Shown here piece by piece: positions 51,499 through 60,910 of a stretch of 64,000 nucleotides of DNA. Source of the DNA: Spirosoma rigui (GTDB taxonomy: Bacteria; Bacteroidota; Bacteroidia; Cytophagales; Spirosomataceae); assembly GCF_002067135.1 (NCBI RefSeq), contig NZ_CP020105.1:2108001-2172000 (forward strand). Reading direction: 5' to 3'. Every line of letters begins with the position of its first letter. The first letter of the stretch is position 1. The translations under genes were made by a program, and so were the position numbers. The notes beneath the pieces are model-generated. The model searched no databases. It saw only the letters and a list, made by a program, of their open reading frames with translations, and was not told where the DNA came from.

Positions 51499-52242
51499 AT
51501 GACCGTAGGCTTATTTGTTCCCTGTTACGTCGATCAGTTCTATCCACAGGTAGCCATTGCTACGCTCGAATTGCTGGAGAAGTTGGGTCAGACGGTGGTT
51601 TTCCCCAAAGGCCAGACCTGTTGTGGACAACCCATGGCCAATTCGGGCTTTGCTCATCTAACACAACCCCTGAACGAACGGTTTGTCGATCAGTTCGGCC
51701 GTGTCGATTACGTAGTGTGTCCGTCGGGAAGCTGTACGCTGCACCTCAAAGAACACCTGCACAGCCAGACCAGCGAAACCACGGCAACGGCCATCCGGCA
51801 GCACGTCTACGAACTGACCGAGTTCATCAGCGACGTGCTGAAGGTTGAGTCGATTCCGGCACGCTTTCCCCACCGGGTGGGCATGCACCAGAGCTGCCAT
51901 GGCCAGCGGGGCCTGCACCTGTCGCAGATGAGCGAGCTGAATGCGCCCATGTATTCCAAACCGGGCAAGCTGCTGAGTCAGGTGAAAGATATTGACATCA
52001 TCACGCTGGACCGGCCCGATGAGTGCTGCGGCTTCGGGGGTACGTTCTGCGTGCTGGAAGAAGCGGTATCGGCCAAGATGGGTAAAGACCGCGTGGCCGA
52101 TCACCTGCGGCACGGTGCCGATTACATTACCGGCGTCGACATGTCGTGCCTGATGCATATGGAAGGTATTCTGCGTCGGCAGGGCAGCAAGACGAAAGTG
52201 ATTCATATTGCCGAGATACTGAACAAAGGAGAAGCGAGTTAA
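51499..52242 (+). CDS. lutA: L-lactate oxidase complex subunit LutA (CCG-domain)
   Basis: A 247-residue protein with two CCG domains. First: LFVPCYVDQFYPQVAIATLE and GQTCCGQPMANSG. Second: VGMHQSCHGQRGLHLS and DECCGFGGTFCV. LutABC oxidises L-lactate to pyruvate through Fe-S clusters. Here it follows the rhamnose genes, which produce L-lactate from lactaldehyde. Gap to lutB is 10 bp, so the three lut genes form a unit. Confidence 0.92.
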   Translation: MTVGLFVPCYVDQFYPQVAIATLELLEKLGQTVVFPKGQTCCGQPMANSGFAHLTQPLNERFVDQFGRVDYVVCPSGSCTLHLKEHLHSQTSETTATAIRQHVYELTEFISDVLKVESIPARFPHRVGMHQSCHGQRGLHLSQMSELNAPMYSKPGKLLSQVKDIDIITLDRPDECCGFGGTFCVLEEAVSAKMGKDRVADHLRHGADYITGVDMSCLMHMEGILRRQGSKTKVIHIAEILNKGEAS

Positions 52243-52252
52243 TAACAAGCGT

Positions 52253-53617
52253 ATGACACAAGTACATCCTGAACTGGCCGAGCGGTTTAACCTGGACGAA
52301 GACCGGGTGAACTGGCATGATAAAACCCTCTGGTTCGTGCGGCAGAAGCGCGACAAAGCGGCTCATACACTGCCCGAGTGGGAGGCCCTGCGCGAAACAG
52401 CTTCCCGAATCAAACACAACGTCCTGGGTAATCTGGATACGTATCTGGCGGAATTTGAAGCCAATGCGCTCGCCAACGGCATACAGGTTCACTGGGCCGC
52501 CGATGCCGCCGAACACAATCGCATCGTTCTCGATATTCTCCGGGAAAACAAGGTGGACCGGATGGTCAAGAGCAAGTCCATGCTCACCGAAGAGTGCCAC
52601 CTCAATGACTACCTCGGCGAACAGGGTATCGACGTGATCGACTCCGACCTGGGCGAACGGATTGTCCAGCTGGCGGGTGAAACCCCGAGCCATATCGTGC
52701 TGCCCTGTATTCACTGGAAAAAAGAAGAAATCGGTGTTCTGTTCCATAAGCACCTGGGTACCGAAGAAGGCTGCGCCGATCCGCAAGTCCTGACCGGCGC
52801 GGCCCGGCTGCACCTGCGCGATACGTTCCTGACCCGGCGCGTGGCCCTGACGGGGGTTAACTTCGCCATTGCCGAAACGGGCGAGTTCGTGGTCTGCACC
52901 AACGAAGGCAACGCCGATATGGGCGTACACCTCGCCGATGTGCACATCGCCAGCATGGGCATCGAGAAGATCATTCCCCGGCGCGAACACCTGGGCGTTT
53001 TTCTGCGGCTGCTGGCGCGGTCGGCAACGGGGCAACCCATCACGACCTATTCGAGCCACTTCCGGCAGCCGCGCGCGGGGCAGGTTATGCACGTGATTCT
53101 GGTCGATAATGGCCGCACGGTGCAGCTGGGCCGTGAAGATTTCCGGAACTCGCTCAAGTGCATCCGCTGTGGTGCCTGCATGAACACCTGCCCTGTATAC
53201 CGGCGGAGTGGAGGACACAGCTACCACAGCGCCATCAGCGGGCCCATCGGCTCGATTCTGGCGCCGAATCTGGACATGAAAAAGCACGCCGATCTGCCCT
53301 TTGCGTCAACGCTCTGCGGATCGTGTACCAACGTGTGCCCGGTCAAGATCGACATTCACCAGCAGCTCTATAAATGGCGACAGGTACTGATGCAGGAAGG
53401 GGAGGCCACTACGGCCAAAACGGTAAGTATGCAGGCCATGAATACGGTCCTGAGCAACCACGGGCTATATGCCGTCAGCGGCCGCATTGGCCGGACACTC
53501 ATGCGGTGGTTCCCGGGCCTGGTCAATAACAAGCTGAATCCGTGGTATAAACACCGCAACATGCCCGAACCTCCCAAAGAATCGTTCGGTGACTGGTACG
53601 CCAAAAACAGGAAGTAG
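52253..53617 (+). CDS. lutB: L-lactate oxidase complex iron-sulfur subunit LutB
   Basis: A 454-residue Fe-S subunit. The N-terminal 300 residues match the LUD domain (VDRMVKSKSMLTEECHLNDY, GVNFAIAETGEFVVCTNEGN). Two [4Fe-4S] ferredoxin-type motifs follow: CIRCGACMNTCPVYRRSGG and CGSCTNVCPVKIDIHQQL. The C-terminal tail is typical of LutB/YkgF. Electrons from lactate pass through it to the quinone pool. 10 bp after lutA, 30 bp before lutC. Confidence 0.94.
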   Translation: MTQVHPELAERFNLDEDRVNWHDKTLWFVRQKRDKAAHTLPEWEALRETASRIKHNVLGNLDTYLAEFEANALANGIQVHWAADAAEHNRIVLDILRENKVDRMVKSKSMLTEECHLNDYLGEQGIDVIDSDLGERIVQLAGETPSHIVLPCIHWKKEEIGVLFHKHLGTEEGCADPQVLTGAARLHLRDTFLTRRVALTGVNFAIAETGEFVVCTNEGNADMGVHLADVHIASMGIEKIIPRREHLGVFLRLLARSATGQPITTYSSHFRQPRAGQVMHVILVDNGRTVQLGREDFRNSLKCIRCGACMNTCPVYRRSGGHSYHSAISGPIGSILAPNLDMKKHADLPFASTLCGSCTNVCPVKIDIHQQLYKWRQVLMQEGEATTAKTVSMQAMNTVLSNHGLYAVSGRIGRTLMRWFPGLVNNKLNPWYKHRNMPEPPKESFGDWYAKNRK

Positions 53618-53647
53618 GCCGTTTGTCCTCCGCCAATCTCTACCTCA

Positions 53648-54313
53648 ATGACAACCCGCGATAAAATCTTACAGGCCGTCCGGCAGAACAAACCTGATGC
53701 AACGCCCCTGCCGGATCTGGCAGACCTGGCCCGGCGCGCACATGATCACTTTTCCGACGATGTAGTACACCGGTTTGGATCGGTGCTATCGGGTATCGGC
53801 GGGCAGGTGGTGCCGGTAACGAGCTGGGCCGAGATCGAGACGTACGTCCAGCAGTATTATACCGTTGGCAAGCAGCGCATCATTACCACCCTGCCGCAGC
53901 TGGCAGGTGTGGCCAGTACGGTCTGGAAAAGTGACACGGTCGACGAGTCGGTTGTTGTGGTCGATGCCCTGGGCGCGTTGCTGCCCCACACGCTGGCCGA
54001 CGTAGAACTGGCGATCATTACGGCCCATTTCGGGGTGGCCGAGAACGGATCGGTCTGGGTTACCGAGCCGCTCCTGGGCAGTATCCAGAACAAACCCCTG
54101 CGGGCCGTGCCGTTCATTCCGCAGCACCTGGCCGTTGTCCTGTCGGCCGAGGATCTGGTGCCGACCATGCACGATGCCTACAAACGAATTGGTTCAGAAC
54201 ATTATACCTTTGGCGTATTCATTGCCGGACCCAGCAAAACCGCCGACATCGAGCAGTCGCTGGTGCTGGGTGCCCACGGCCCGAAAACGATGACGGTGTT
54301 TCTGCTGGACTAA
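53648..54313 (+). CDS. lutC: L-lactate oxidase complex subunit LutC
   Basis: A 221-residue LUD-domain protein of the LutC/YkgG family. Landmarks: TWKSDTV-type region (STVWKSDTVDESVVVVDAL), ADVELAIITAHFGVAENGSV and YTFGVFIAGPSKTADIEQSL with the closing GAHGPKTMTVFLLD. Length is normal for the family. It completes the lactate oxidation complex. It is 11 bp before the GntR-family regulator gene. Confidence 0.92.
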   Translation: MTTRDKILQAVRQNKPDATPLPDLADLARRAHDHFSDDVVHRFGSVLSGIGGQVVPVTSWAEIETYVQQYYTVGKQRIITTLPQLAGVASTVWKSDTVDESVVVVDALGALLPHTLADVELAIITAHFGVAENGSVWVTEPLLGSIQNKPLRAVPFIPQHLAVVLSAEDLVPTMHDAYKRIGSEHYTFGVFIAGPSKTADIEQSLVLGAHGPKTMTVFLLD

Positions 54314-54324
54314 TTCGATCGGTA

Positions 54325-55341
54325 ATGCTTCAGCGAATTGCGATAAACGATTTTTCGAGTACGCCCAAATACCTGCAGATTTATAACTCGATCGTTGAAG
54401 GGATCAAGACCAAACAGATTCTGCCCGGCGACAAACTCCCGTCGATCTTTGAGGTGTGCGCCGAGTTCGACGTGTCGAAGCGAACGGTTGAGCGGGCGTA
54501 TGATTTGCTGAAAGAGAAGAAAGTAATTGAGTCGACGAAAGGCAAGGGATCGTACATCAGCGATACGGAGATTGACCGACAGCTCAACGTCTTTCTGCTG
54601 TTCAACAAACTTAGTACTCACAAAAAACTCATTTACGACGCTTTCACGGAGGCCCTGGGGCCGGATGTGCCGATCGACTTTTTCGTCTACCACAACGACT
54701 TCCGCCTGTTCAAGAATATCCTGCTGAACCACGCCCACGGCTACACCCACTACGTGGTCATTGCCCACTTTTTCGAAGGTGGGGAGCGGGCGCTGGACCT
54801 GATCAACACCCTGCCCAAACACAAGCTGGTGGTGATGGACAAGCTCATCGACGGGCTGACGGGTCGTTATTCGGCGGTGTACCAGGATTTTGAAAACGAT
54901 CTGCACCAGGCGCTCACCGAAGCCTTGCCACTGCTTCGGAAATACACCACGCTGAACATTCTGTTCCCGGCCAATACGTACCATCCTGAAGCCATCCTGA
55001 ACGGATTTCACCGCTTCTGCGCCGGACATGGCTTTGGGGCGCGGGTTGTCCACGATATCAATAAAGTGACCATTGAACCGGGCAATGCCTTCATCAACCT
55101 CATGGAAGAGGACCTGGTCATGCTCATCAAGCGCATCAAAGACACGGCGCTGCAGGTAGGGCAGGAAGTGGGCATATTGTCATATAACGAGACGCTGGTG
55201 AAAGAACTGTTGCTGGATGGTATTACCGTGATCTCGACCGATTTCGAGCAGATGGGCCGTACGGCGGCTCAACTCGTGCAGGGCAACATTATCCGGCAGG
55301 TGCGTAACCCATTCCGGCTCATTGTTCGGCAATCGCTATAG
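54325..55341 (+). CDS. GntR-family regulator with sugar-binding domain, probable rhamnose regulator
   Basis: 338 residues. The N-terminal winged helix (about 1-75) is GntR type: YLQIYNSIVEGIKTKQILPG, KLPSIFEVCAEFDVSKRTVE, STKGKGSYISDT. The rest is a LacI/PBP1-like sensor domain (HKKLIYDAFTEALGPDVPID through MEEDLVMLIKRIKDTALQVG), not the small UTRA domain. This fusion is the typical rhamnose regulator of Bacteroidota. It likely senses rhamnose or a pathway intermediate and controls the surrounding operon. 11 bp after lutC. Confidence 0.88.
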   Translation: MLQRIAINDFSSTPKYLQIYNSIVEGIKTKQILPGDKLPSIFEVCAEFDVSKRTVERAYDLLKEKKVIESTKGKGSYISDTEIDRQLNVFLLFNKLSTHKKLIYDAFTEALGPDVPIDFFVYHNDFRLFKNILLNHAHGYTHYVVIAHFFEGGERALDLINTLPKHKLVVMDKLIDGLTGRYSAVYQDFENDLHQALTEALPLLRKYTTLNILFPANTYHPEAILNGFHRFCAGHGFGARVVHDINKVTIEPGNAFINLMEEDLVMLIKRIKDTALQVGQEVGILSYNETLVKELLLDGITVISTDFEQMGRTAAQLVQGNIIRQVRNPFRLIVRQSL

Positions 55342-55362
55342 CGCGTAGCCAGATCAGGGCCG

Positions 55363-55411
55363 GTGAAGAGTTGACTGCCATTGCTCCAGGTAATGGCAGT
55401 CAACTCTTCAC
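55363..55411 (+). terminator. 20-bp perfect palindrome after the regulator gene
   Basis: Arms at 55363-55382 and 55392-55411 are exact complements, 9-nt loop, followed by TTTCTGTTTT. Likely end of the rhamnose/lactate operon. Confidence 0.75.
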
Positions 55412-55465
55412 TTTCTGTTTTCCGACGGTAGGCAAGTGTAGGGAAGTGTTCATAAAAGCAAAGTT

Positions 55466-55473
55466 TACCTTTG
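55466..55473 (+). promoter_or_regulatory. -7 element of the alpha-L-rhamnosidase gene
   Basis: TACCTTTG matches TAnnTTTG exactly, 40 nt before the start codon at 55514. No convincing -33 box. Confidence 0.5.
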
Positions 55474-55513
55474 CAGAGTGATATAAATCCGTAACACGAG
55501 TCTTTACCTGTCC

Positions 55514-58264
55514 ATGAGGAAATTCTGCCTGTTCCTAACCCTTCAACTTCTCATTATTTCTGTATTCGGTCAGGTTACCGTCCGTAATCTCCTGACCGAA
55601 AACCGCGCCAATCCCATTGGCCTGGACGTCGCCACACCACGCCTGAGCTGGCAACTGGTGCCTACCGTAGCAACGAAACGAAATGTGAAGCAGGTGGCCT
55701 ACGAAATTCGGGTAGGTACCGATGCTGCATCGGCCGCAAAAGGTACCGTCTGGCAATCAGGCCGGGTCGCGTCCGATCAGTCGGTGCAGGTACCGTATGC
55801 CGGAACAGCCCTGCGGCCGGGTCAGCGGTACACGTGGCAGGTACGCGTGTGGGACAGCCCGTCGGGTAAACCATCGGACTGGAGCGCCCCCGCTTTCTGG
55901 CAAACGGGTCTGCTGGCGGCCGCCAACTGGACGGCGAAGTGGATTGAGGCTGGCTACGCTGAAGACACCATAAACCAGCCAAGTCCTATGTTCCGGAAGG
56001 CGTTTTCGGCTCCCAAACCCATCCGGTCGGCTACACTGTACATGACGGCGCATGGTCTCTACGAGGCCCGGATCAACGGCCAGCGCGTGGGCGACGCTTA
56101 CCTCACGCCCGGCTGGACAACCTACAACAGTCATTTGCAGTACCAGGTCTACGACGTAACGGGGCTGCTCAAAACAGGGCCTAATGCCATCGGGGTTACC
56201 TTGGGTAGCGGCTGGTACCGGGGTCGGCTGGCCTGGGAAAAACAACGCAATATTTACGGCAAAAACCTGGCGTTGCTGGGTCAGCTTCAGCTTACCTATG
56301 CGGATGGAAGCACCGAAACCGTCATCACCGATGCCAGCTGGAAATCATCGACGGGCCCCATTCGCTCGTCCGAAATCTATGACGGTGAAGTGTATGACGC
56401 CCGACTGGAAAAAGCCGGCTGGGACAAGCCCGGTTATGCCGACGCCGACTGGTCGGGGGTGACAACGAAGGCATTCGGCTATGCCAATCTGGTCGCCAAC
56501 TACAACGAACTCATCACAAAGCACGATCGCGTCAAGCCCGTTAAGGTTCTGACCACGCCCAAAGGCGAAACAGTTCTCGATTTCGGCCAGAACGTAGTGG
56601 GCTGGGTAGCGCTGACACCAACGGGTAAGGCGGGCGATAAAATCGTGCTGTCGCACGTGGAGATGCTCGACAAGTTCGGTAATCCGTATGTCGAAAACTT
56701 GCGGACGGCTAAAGCGCAGGCGACGTACCTGCTCAAAGGCGGGCGCGAGACGCTGGAACCGCATTTTACGTTCTTCGGCTTCCGCTACGTCCGCGTCGAG
56801 GGGCTGACCGGCCCCGTCAACCCCGCCGATTTTACGGCTATTGTACTTTATTCGGATATGCCCAAAACGGGCGAATTCACGACGTCGAACAAGCTCGTCA
56901 ATCAGTTACAGAGTAATATCCAGTGGGGCCAGCGCGGTAACTTTCTCGACGTACCTACCGACTGCCCCCAGCGCGACGAGCGGCTGGGCTGGACGGGCGA
57001 CGCCGAAGTGTTTTCCCGCACGGCCGCGTATAATTTTGGCGTCAACAACTTCTTTGCCAAATGGCTCAAAGACGTCGCGTTTGAACAGGCGCCCAATGGG
57101 GCCGTTCCGTTTGTCATTCCTGACGTGCTGAAGGAGCAGGGTCCCTTTGCCCGCGAGCCGGCCGGAGCCGCCGGCTGGTCGGACGCGAGCATTATTATCC
57201 CCTGGAACATGTACGTTGCCTACGGCGACCGGCGTTTGCTGGAGCAGCAGTATCCCAGCATGAAAGCCTACGAGGGCTACATGGAAAAAGTTGCCAAAAA
57301 TGACTTGTGGAGCGAAGGGTTTCAGTTTGGCGACTGGCTCTCCTACGTCGATACCGAAGGCAGTCCCGCATTCGAAGCCCGGTCGGCATTTACGGATACC
57401 CACCTGGTGGCGCAGTGTTTCTACGCCTACAGTACCGAACTGATGCGCAAGGCGGCTACGCTGCTGGGCAAGACGGAGGATGCCGCGCATTACACCGCGC
57501 TCCTCAGCCGGATTAAAACGGCGTTTCAGCAGGCATACATGACCCCCAGCGGCCGGCTCATCTCGGATACGCAAACGGCTTATGTACTGGCGCTGCAATT
57601 CGATATGCTGCCCGAGTCGCTTCGGCCGCAGGCAGTGACCCGACTGGTGCAGAACGTGAAGAAGTACAAAAATCACCTCACCACCGGCTTTCTGGGAACT
57701 CCGTTTCTGTGTCCTGTTCTTACCCGCTTCGGCCAGAACGACGTAGCCTACGACCTGCTGCTGCAGGAAACGTACCCATCCTGGCTATACCCGGTGAAGA
57801 TGGGAGCAACTACCATCTGGGAGCGCTGGGACTCGATGAAGCCGGACAGCACGTTCCAGAGCCCATCGATGACATCTTTTAACCACTATGCCTACGGGGC
57901 CGTTGGCGACTGGATGTACCGGACTATTGCGGGCATCGACACCGACGAGTCCGGACCGGGCTATAAACAGATCATCATCAAACCACAGCCGGGTGGGGGA
58001 CTGACATCGGCGAACGCGAGTTTGCAGACGTACTACGGGACGGTCCGTTCCGACTGGAAAAAAGAAGCGGGTAAACTAGCCATGACGGTTGAGGTGCCCG
58101 CCAATACGACCGCTACGGTTTATGTACCGGCGGCCAGCGCCGATGCCGTGCAGGAAGGCGGTAAGTCGCTGTCTGCCGCCGGGTTAACCGTGGCCGGTAC
58201 GGAGTCTGGTTACGTCAGGCTCCGTATCGGTTCGGGTATGTATCAGTTTACCGTAGCTCACTAA
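55514..58264 (+). CDS. Alpha-L-rhamnosidase, GH78
   Basis: A 916-residue secreted enzyme. Signal peptide to about residue 19 (ISVFGQ). Parts in order: N-terminal Fn3-like domain (VRNLLTENRANPIGLDVATP), carbohydrate-binding domains (about 150-450; MTAHGLYEARINGQRVGDAY), then the (alpha/alpha)6 catalytic barrel with DCPQRDERLGWTGDAEVF, where the Asp/Glu cluster gives the general acid, and GATTIWERWDSM. The C-terminal beta domain closes. It releases L-rhamnose from rhamnosides or polysaccharide. Own promoter, followed by the rhamnose symporter gene. Confidence 0.93.
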   Translation: MRKFCLFLTLQLLIISVFGQVTVRNLLTENRANPIGLDVATPRLSWQLVPTVATKRNVKQVAYEIRVGTDAASAAKGTVWQSGRVASDQSVQVPYAGTALRPGQRYTWQVRVWDSPSGKPSDWSAPAFWQTGLLAAANWTAKWIEAGYAEDTINQPSPMFRKAFSAPKPIRSATLYMTAHGLYEARINGQRVGDAYLTPGWTTYNSHLQYQVYDVTGLLKTGPNAIGVTLGSGWYRGRLAWEKQRNIYGKNLALLGQLQLTYADGSTETVITDASWKSSTGPIRSSEIYDGEVYDARLEKAGWDKPGYADADWSGVTTKAFGYANLVANYNELITKHDRVKPVKVLTTPKGETVLDFGQNVVGWVALTPTGKAGDKIVLSHVEMLDKFGNPYVENLRTAKAQATYLLKGGRETLEPHFTFFGFRYVRVEGLTGPVNPADFTAIVLYSDMPKTGEFTTSNKLVNQLQSNIQWGQRGNFLDVPTDCPQRDERLGWTGDAEVFSRTAAYNFGVNNFFAKWLKDVAFEQAPNGAVPFVIPDVLKEQGPFAREPAGAAGWSDASIIIPWNMYVAYGDRRLLEQQYPSMKAYEGYMEKVAKNDLWSEGFQFGDWLSYVDTEGSPAFEARSAFTDTHLVAQCFYAYSTELMRKAATLLGKTEDAAHYTALLSRIKTAFQQAYMTPSGRLISDTQTAYVLALQFDMLPESLRPQAVTRLVQNVKKYKNHLTTGFLGTPFLCPVLTRFGQNDVAYDLLLQETYPSWLYPVKMGATTIWERWDSMKPDSTFQSPSMTSFNHYAYGAVGDWMYRTIAGIDTDESGPGYKQIIIKPQPGGGLTSANASLQTYYGTVRSDWKKEAGKLAMTVEVPANTTATVYVPAASADAVQEGGKSLSAAGLTVAGTESGYVRLRIGSGMYQFTVAH

Positions 58265-58327
58265 GTTGAGGTCGCGTTCTTTCACTCGTTCATTCTTTCG
58301 CCTTTCATCTTTTTTACTTTTTGCCAC

Positions 58328-59362
58328 ATGTCTGCAATTCTTGGTGTTTTCTTTCATGCATTGGGTGGGTATGCCTCCGGTACATTTTACATTCCCTTTC
58401 GCCGTGTCAAAGGCTGGTCGTGGGAGAGCGCCTGGATTGTGGGGGGCGTGGCATCCTGGATCATCGTGCCCTGGCTGATGGGCTGGATAACGGTTAGCAA
58501 CCCCGTCGCGGCAATTACCGGTGCTGACACGGCTACGCTGGGCTGGACGTTTCTGTTTGGACTGCTGTGGGGCATCGGTGGCCTTACCTTTGGCCTGTCC
58601 ATGCGTTACCTCGGTATTTCGCTGGGAATGGCCGTAGCACTGGGGTATTGTTCAGCCTTCGGTACGCTGATTCCACCCCTGTACGAAGGTCGGTTTGATG
58701 AATTGCTCAGCACCCGCTCCGGGCTGTTCACGCTGGCGGGTGTGGCCGTATGTTTGCTTGGTATTGCCGTATGCGGCCGGGCAGGTTTCATGAAAGAGAA
58801 CGAACTCGATGCCGATCAGCAGAAGGCAACCATCGCCGAGTTCAACCTGCGCAAAGGCATTGCCGTCGCTACGGTGTCGGGCATTCTGAGTGCCTGCTTT
58901 GCCTTTGGCCTAACGGCGGGCAAGCCCATTGCTGACCTGGCCGTATCGGGTGGTACCAATCCCCTGTTCCAGAACAATGCCATCTACCCGGTGCTGCTGC
59001 TGGGCGGCTTCACGACCAACTTCATCTGGTGCATGATCCTGAACCGGCGCAACCGGACTTTCGGCGACTATGCATCGGCAAAAGCACCACTCCGCAGTAA
59101 TTACATGTGGGCGATTCTGGCCGGTACGACCTGGTACTTCCAGTTCTTTTTCTACGGCATGGGCGATACCTACCTCGGCGACGAGTTTCGGTTCGCGGGC
59201 TGGACACTGCACATGGCGTTCATCATCACGTTCAGTACGCTCTGGGGACTGGCCCTGCACGAATGGAAAGGGGCCAGCAAAGCCACCTACCGGGTCGTGT
59301 ACATCGGGCTTGGCCTGATTATTTTCTCTACTATCCTGATCGGTATGGGAAGTCAGTTTTGA
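58328..59362 (+). CDS. rhaT: L-rhamnose/proton symporter
   Basis: 344 residues, the same length as Escherichia coli RhaT. About ten membrane helices. Family segments: HALGGYASGTFYIPFRRVKG at the N-terminus, LFGLLWGIGGLTFGLSMRYL, LGMAVALGYCSAFGTLIPP, and FQFFFYGMGDTYLGDEF near the C-terminus. It imports L-rhamnose with a proton across the inner membrane. It follows the rhamnosidase gene by 63 bp, probably co-transcribed. Confidence 0.94.
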   Translation: MSAILGVFFHALGGYASGTFYIPFRRVKGWSWESAWIVGGVASWIIVPWLMGWITVSNPVAAITGADTATLGWTFLFGLLWGIGGLTFGLSMRYLGISLGMAVALGYCSAFGTLIPPLYEGRFDELLSTRSGLFTLAGVAVCLLGIAVCGRAGFMKENELDADQQKATIAEFNLRKGIAVATVSGILSACFAFGLTAGKPIADLAVSGGTNPLFQNNAIYPVLLLGGFTTNFIWCMILNRRNRTFGDYASAKAPLRSNYMWAILAGTTWYFQFFFYGMGDTYLGDEFRFAGWTLHMAFIITFSTLWGLALHEWKGASKATYRVVYIGLGLIIFSTILIGMGSQF

Positions 59363-59501
59363 AAACAGGCCGAAAGCTCTGCCAGTGAGCGTAGCCCCTG
59401 GTAGTGGCTATCTTGGCGGATTAACCTGGTAGTGGCTGCCGCTGCACTGCACCACTAGTAGGCGCTGCGACCGTGACGCCGGACTACCCTGGCCGGGCGC
59501 G

Positions 59502-60743
59502 CTATTTCGCCCGGATGGCAATCACAGGGTCTAGTCGGGCGGCAGAAAAGGCGGGAATAATACCCGATACGATGCCGATAATGCTCGACACCCCGAGGCC
59601 CAGTAAAATGTTGCCCGTGGTGAGCTGCAGATCAAGACTGCCCAATTGAACGAACGACAGGCCGTAGACCAGAAAAATACCCGCCAACCCGCCCACAAGA
59701 CTCAGCAGAACAGCTTCGAACAGAAACTGAAACAGGATAAAGTAGTTCTTGGCCCCCAGCGATTTCTGAATGCCAATAATATTGGTGCGTTCTTTAACGC
59801 TCACGAACATGATGTTGGCAATGCCGAACCCACCAATCAGGATGGAGAAGCCGCCAATGACCCAGCCCGCCAGCGTCAGGACAACGAAAATGCCGCCGAT
59901 GGCTTCAGCAATGGCTTCGGGGCGGTTGATGGCGAAACTATCGTCCTGAGAAGGACGCAGACCGCGTCGGGTCCGTAGTAAGCCCCTGATTTCACTCTCC
60001 AGTTCAACCAGTCCCGGATCATCATCATACCCTTTGACGGCAATGTCGATACTGGGGTTGATGGAGTGGAACATTTTGGCAAAGGCACCGAGGGGAATCA
60101 GGCATTTGACATCAGGGTTACCGCCTACGTTGATCAGACTTTCGCCTTTCTGCTCCTGCGTGCCAATGACGGTGAAGGTCAGGCCGTTCAGTTTATAGGG
60201 TTTACCCACGGGGTCCTGCCCCGGAAACAGATTTTCGGCAATGTCGCTGCCAATGATCGCCACGTTCCGCGCTACGTCGATTTCCTGCTGGGTAAAATAC
60301 CGGCCCCGCTCAATGGGCACATCCGAGATTTTGTTGTAGTCGAAGGTAACACCCTGGATGAGTGCCAGCATGCTGTTGTTGCCCTGCTTAACCGTCACCC
60401 GTCCCTTAGCATCCATGGCAACGACGGCCTTCGCGTTTTCGAGCCGGTCGTGCAGGAGCCTGAACTCATTCATGGTGGGTTCGGGTCGCTGAAAGTACTT
60501 CCACCACTGGTTATTGCCGTCGAACGTCCACGGCCATTTCTGGATATAAATAACCTTGTCGCCGATGAAGGAAAGGCTGGTTCTGATATTACGCTCCAGT
60601 GAATCAACCAGGGTAAATACCGCGATAATAGCGAAGATGCCGATGGTGACTCCCAAAAGTGAGAGCAGGGTGCGGAGGAGGTTAGACCGTAACGCCTGCC
60701 ACGCAAATCGGAAGCTTTCCAGTATCTGACGAAGAAATCGCAT
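59502..60743 (-). CDS. ABC transporter permease, MacB/FtsX type
   Basis: A 413-residue permease. One N-terminal helix (about 21-43; LLSLLGVTIGIFAIIAVFTL), a periplasmic MacB core domain (about 50-270), then three C-terminal helices of the FtsX domain (FGIANIMFVSVKERTNIIGI, LFEAVLLSLVGGLAGIFLVY, GVSSIIGIVSGIIPAFSAAR). It ends RLDPVIAIRAK, the usual end. Such proteins work with a LolD/MacB-like ATPase in lipoprotein or antimicrobial export. No ATPase gene is adjacent. Single leftward gene. Confidence 0.9.
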   Translation of the reverse strand: MRFLRQILESFRFAWQALRSNLLRTLLSLLGVTIGIFAIIAVFTLVDSLERNIRTSLSFIGDKVIYIQKWPWTFDGNNQWWKYFQRPEPTMNEFRLLHDRLENAKAVVAMDAKGRVTVKQGNNSMLALIQGVTFDYNKISDVPIERGRYFTQQEIDVARNVAIIGSDIAENLFPGQDPVGKPYKLNGLTFTVIGTQEQKGESLINVGGNPDVKCLIPLGAFAKMFHSINPSIDIAVKGYDDDPGLVELESEIRGLLRTRRGLRPSQDDSFAINRPEAIAEAIGGIFVVLTLAGWVIGGFSILIGGFGIANIMFVSVKERTNIIGIQKSLGAKNYFILFQFLFEAVLLSLVGGLAGIFLVYGLSFVQLGSLDLQLTTGNILLGLGVSSIIGIVSGIIPAFSAARLDPVIAIRAK

Positions 60744-60850
60744 AATGGGTTAGCCTGCCTGGAAAGCTGAGCACGTCAGAACCAGGAGCCGTAACAAAAG
60801 TAACAAGGAATGGCCCTGTATTTCAAGCCCGTTAGGCTGGTGCGGGCGGA

Positions 60851-60883
60851 TTGACGGACGTTTGGTCAATTTTCGTAGCTTAG
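60851..60883 (+). promoter_or_regulatory. Probable promoter of the gamma-glutamyltransferase gene
   Basis: TTG at 60851-60853 and TAGCTTAG at 60876-60883 (near TAnnTTTG) are 22 nt apart. The start codon is 27 nt downstream. Confidence 0.4.
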
Positions 60884-60910
60884 TGGTTTCTGACAACAAC
60901 CTGACTCCCG

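Noticed and set aside
59397..59437. 13-bp direct repeat CCTGGTAGTGGCT, two copies 28 bp apart
   Set aside because: Short, only two copies, in a small gap. Too weak to call an element.
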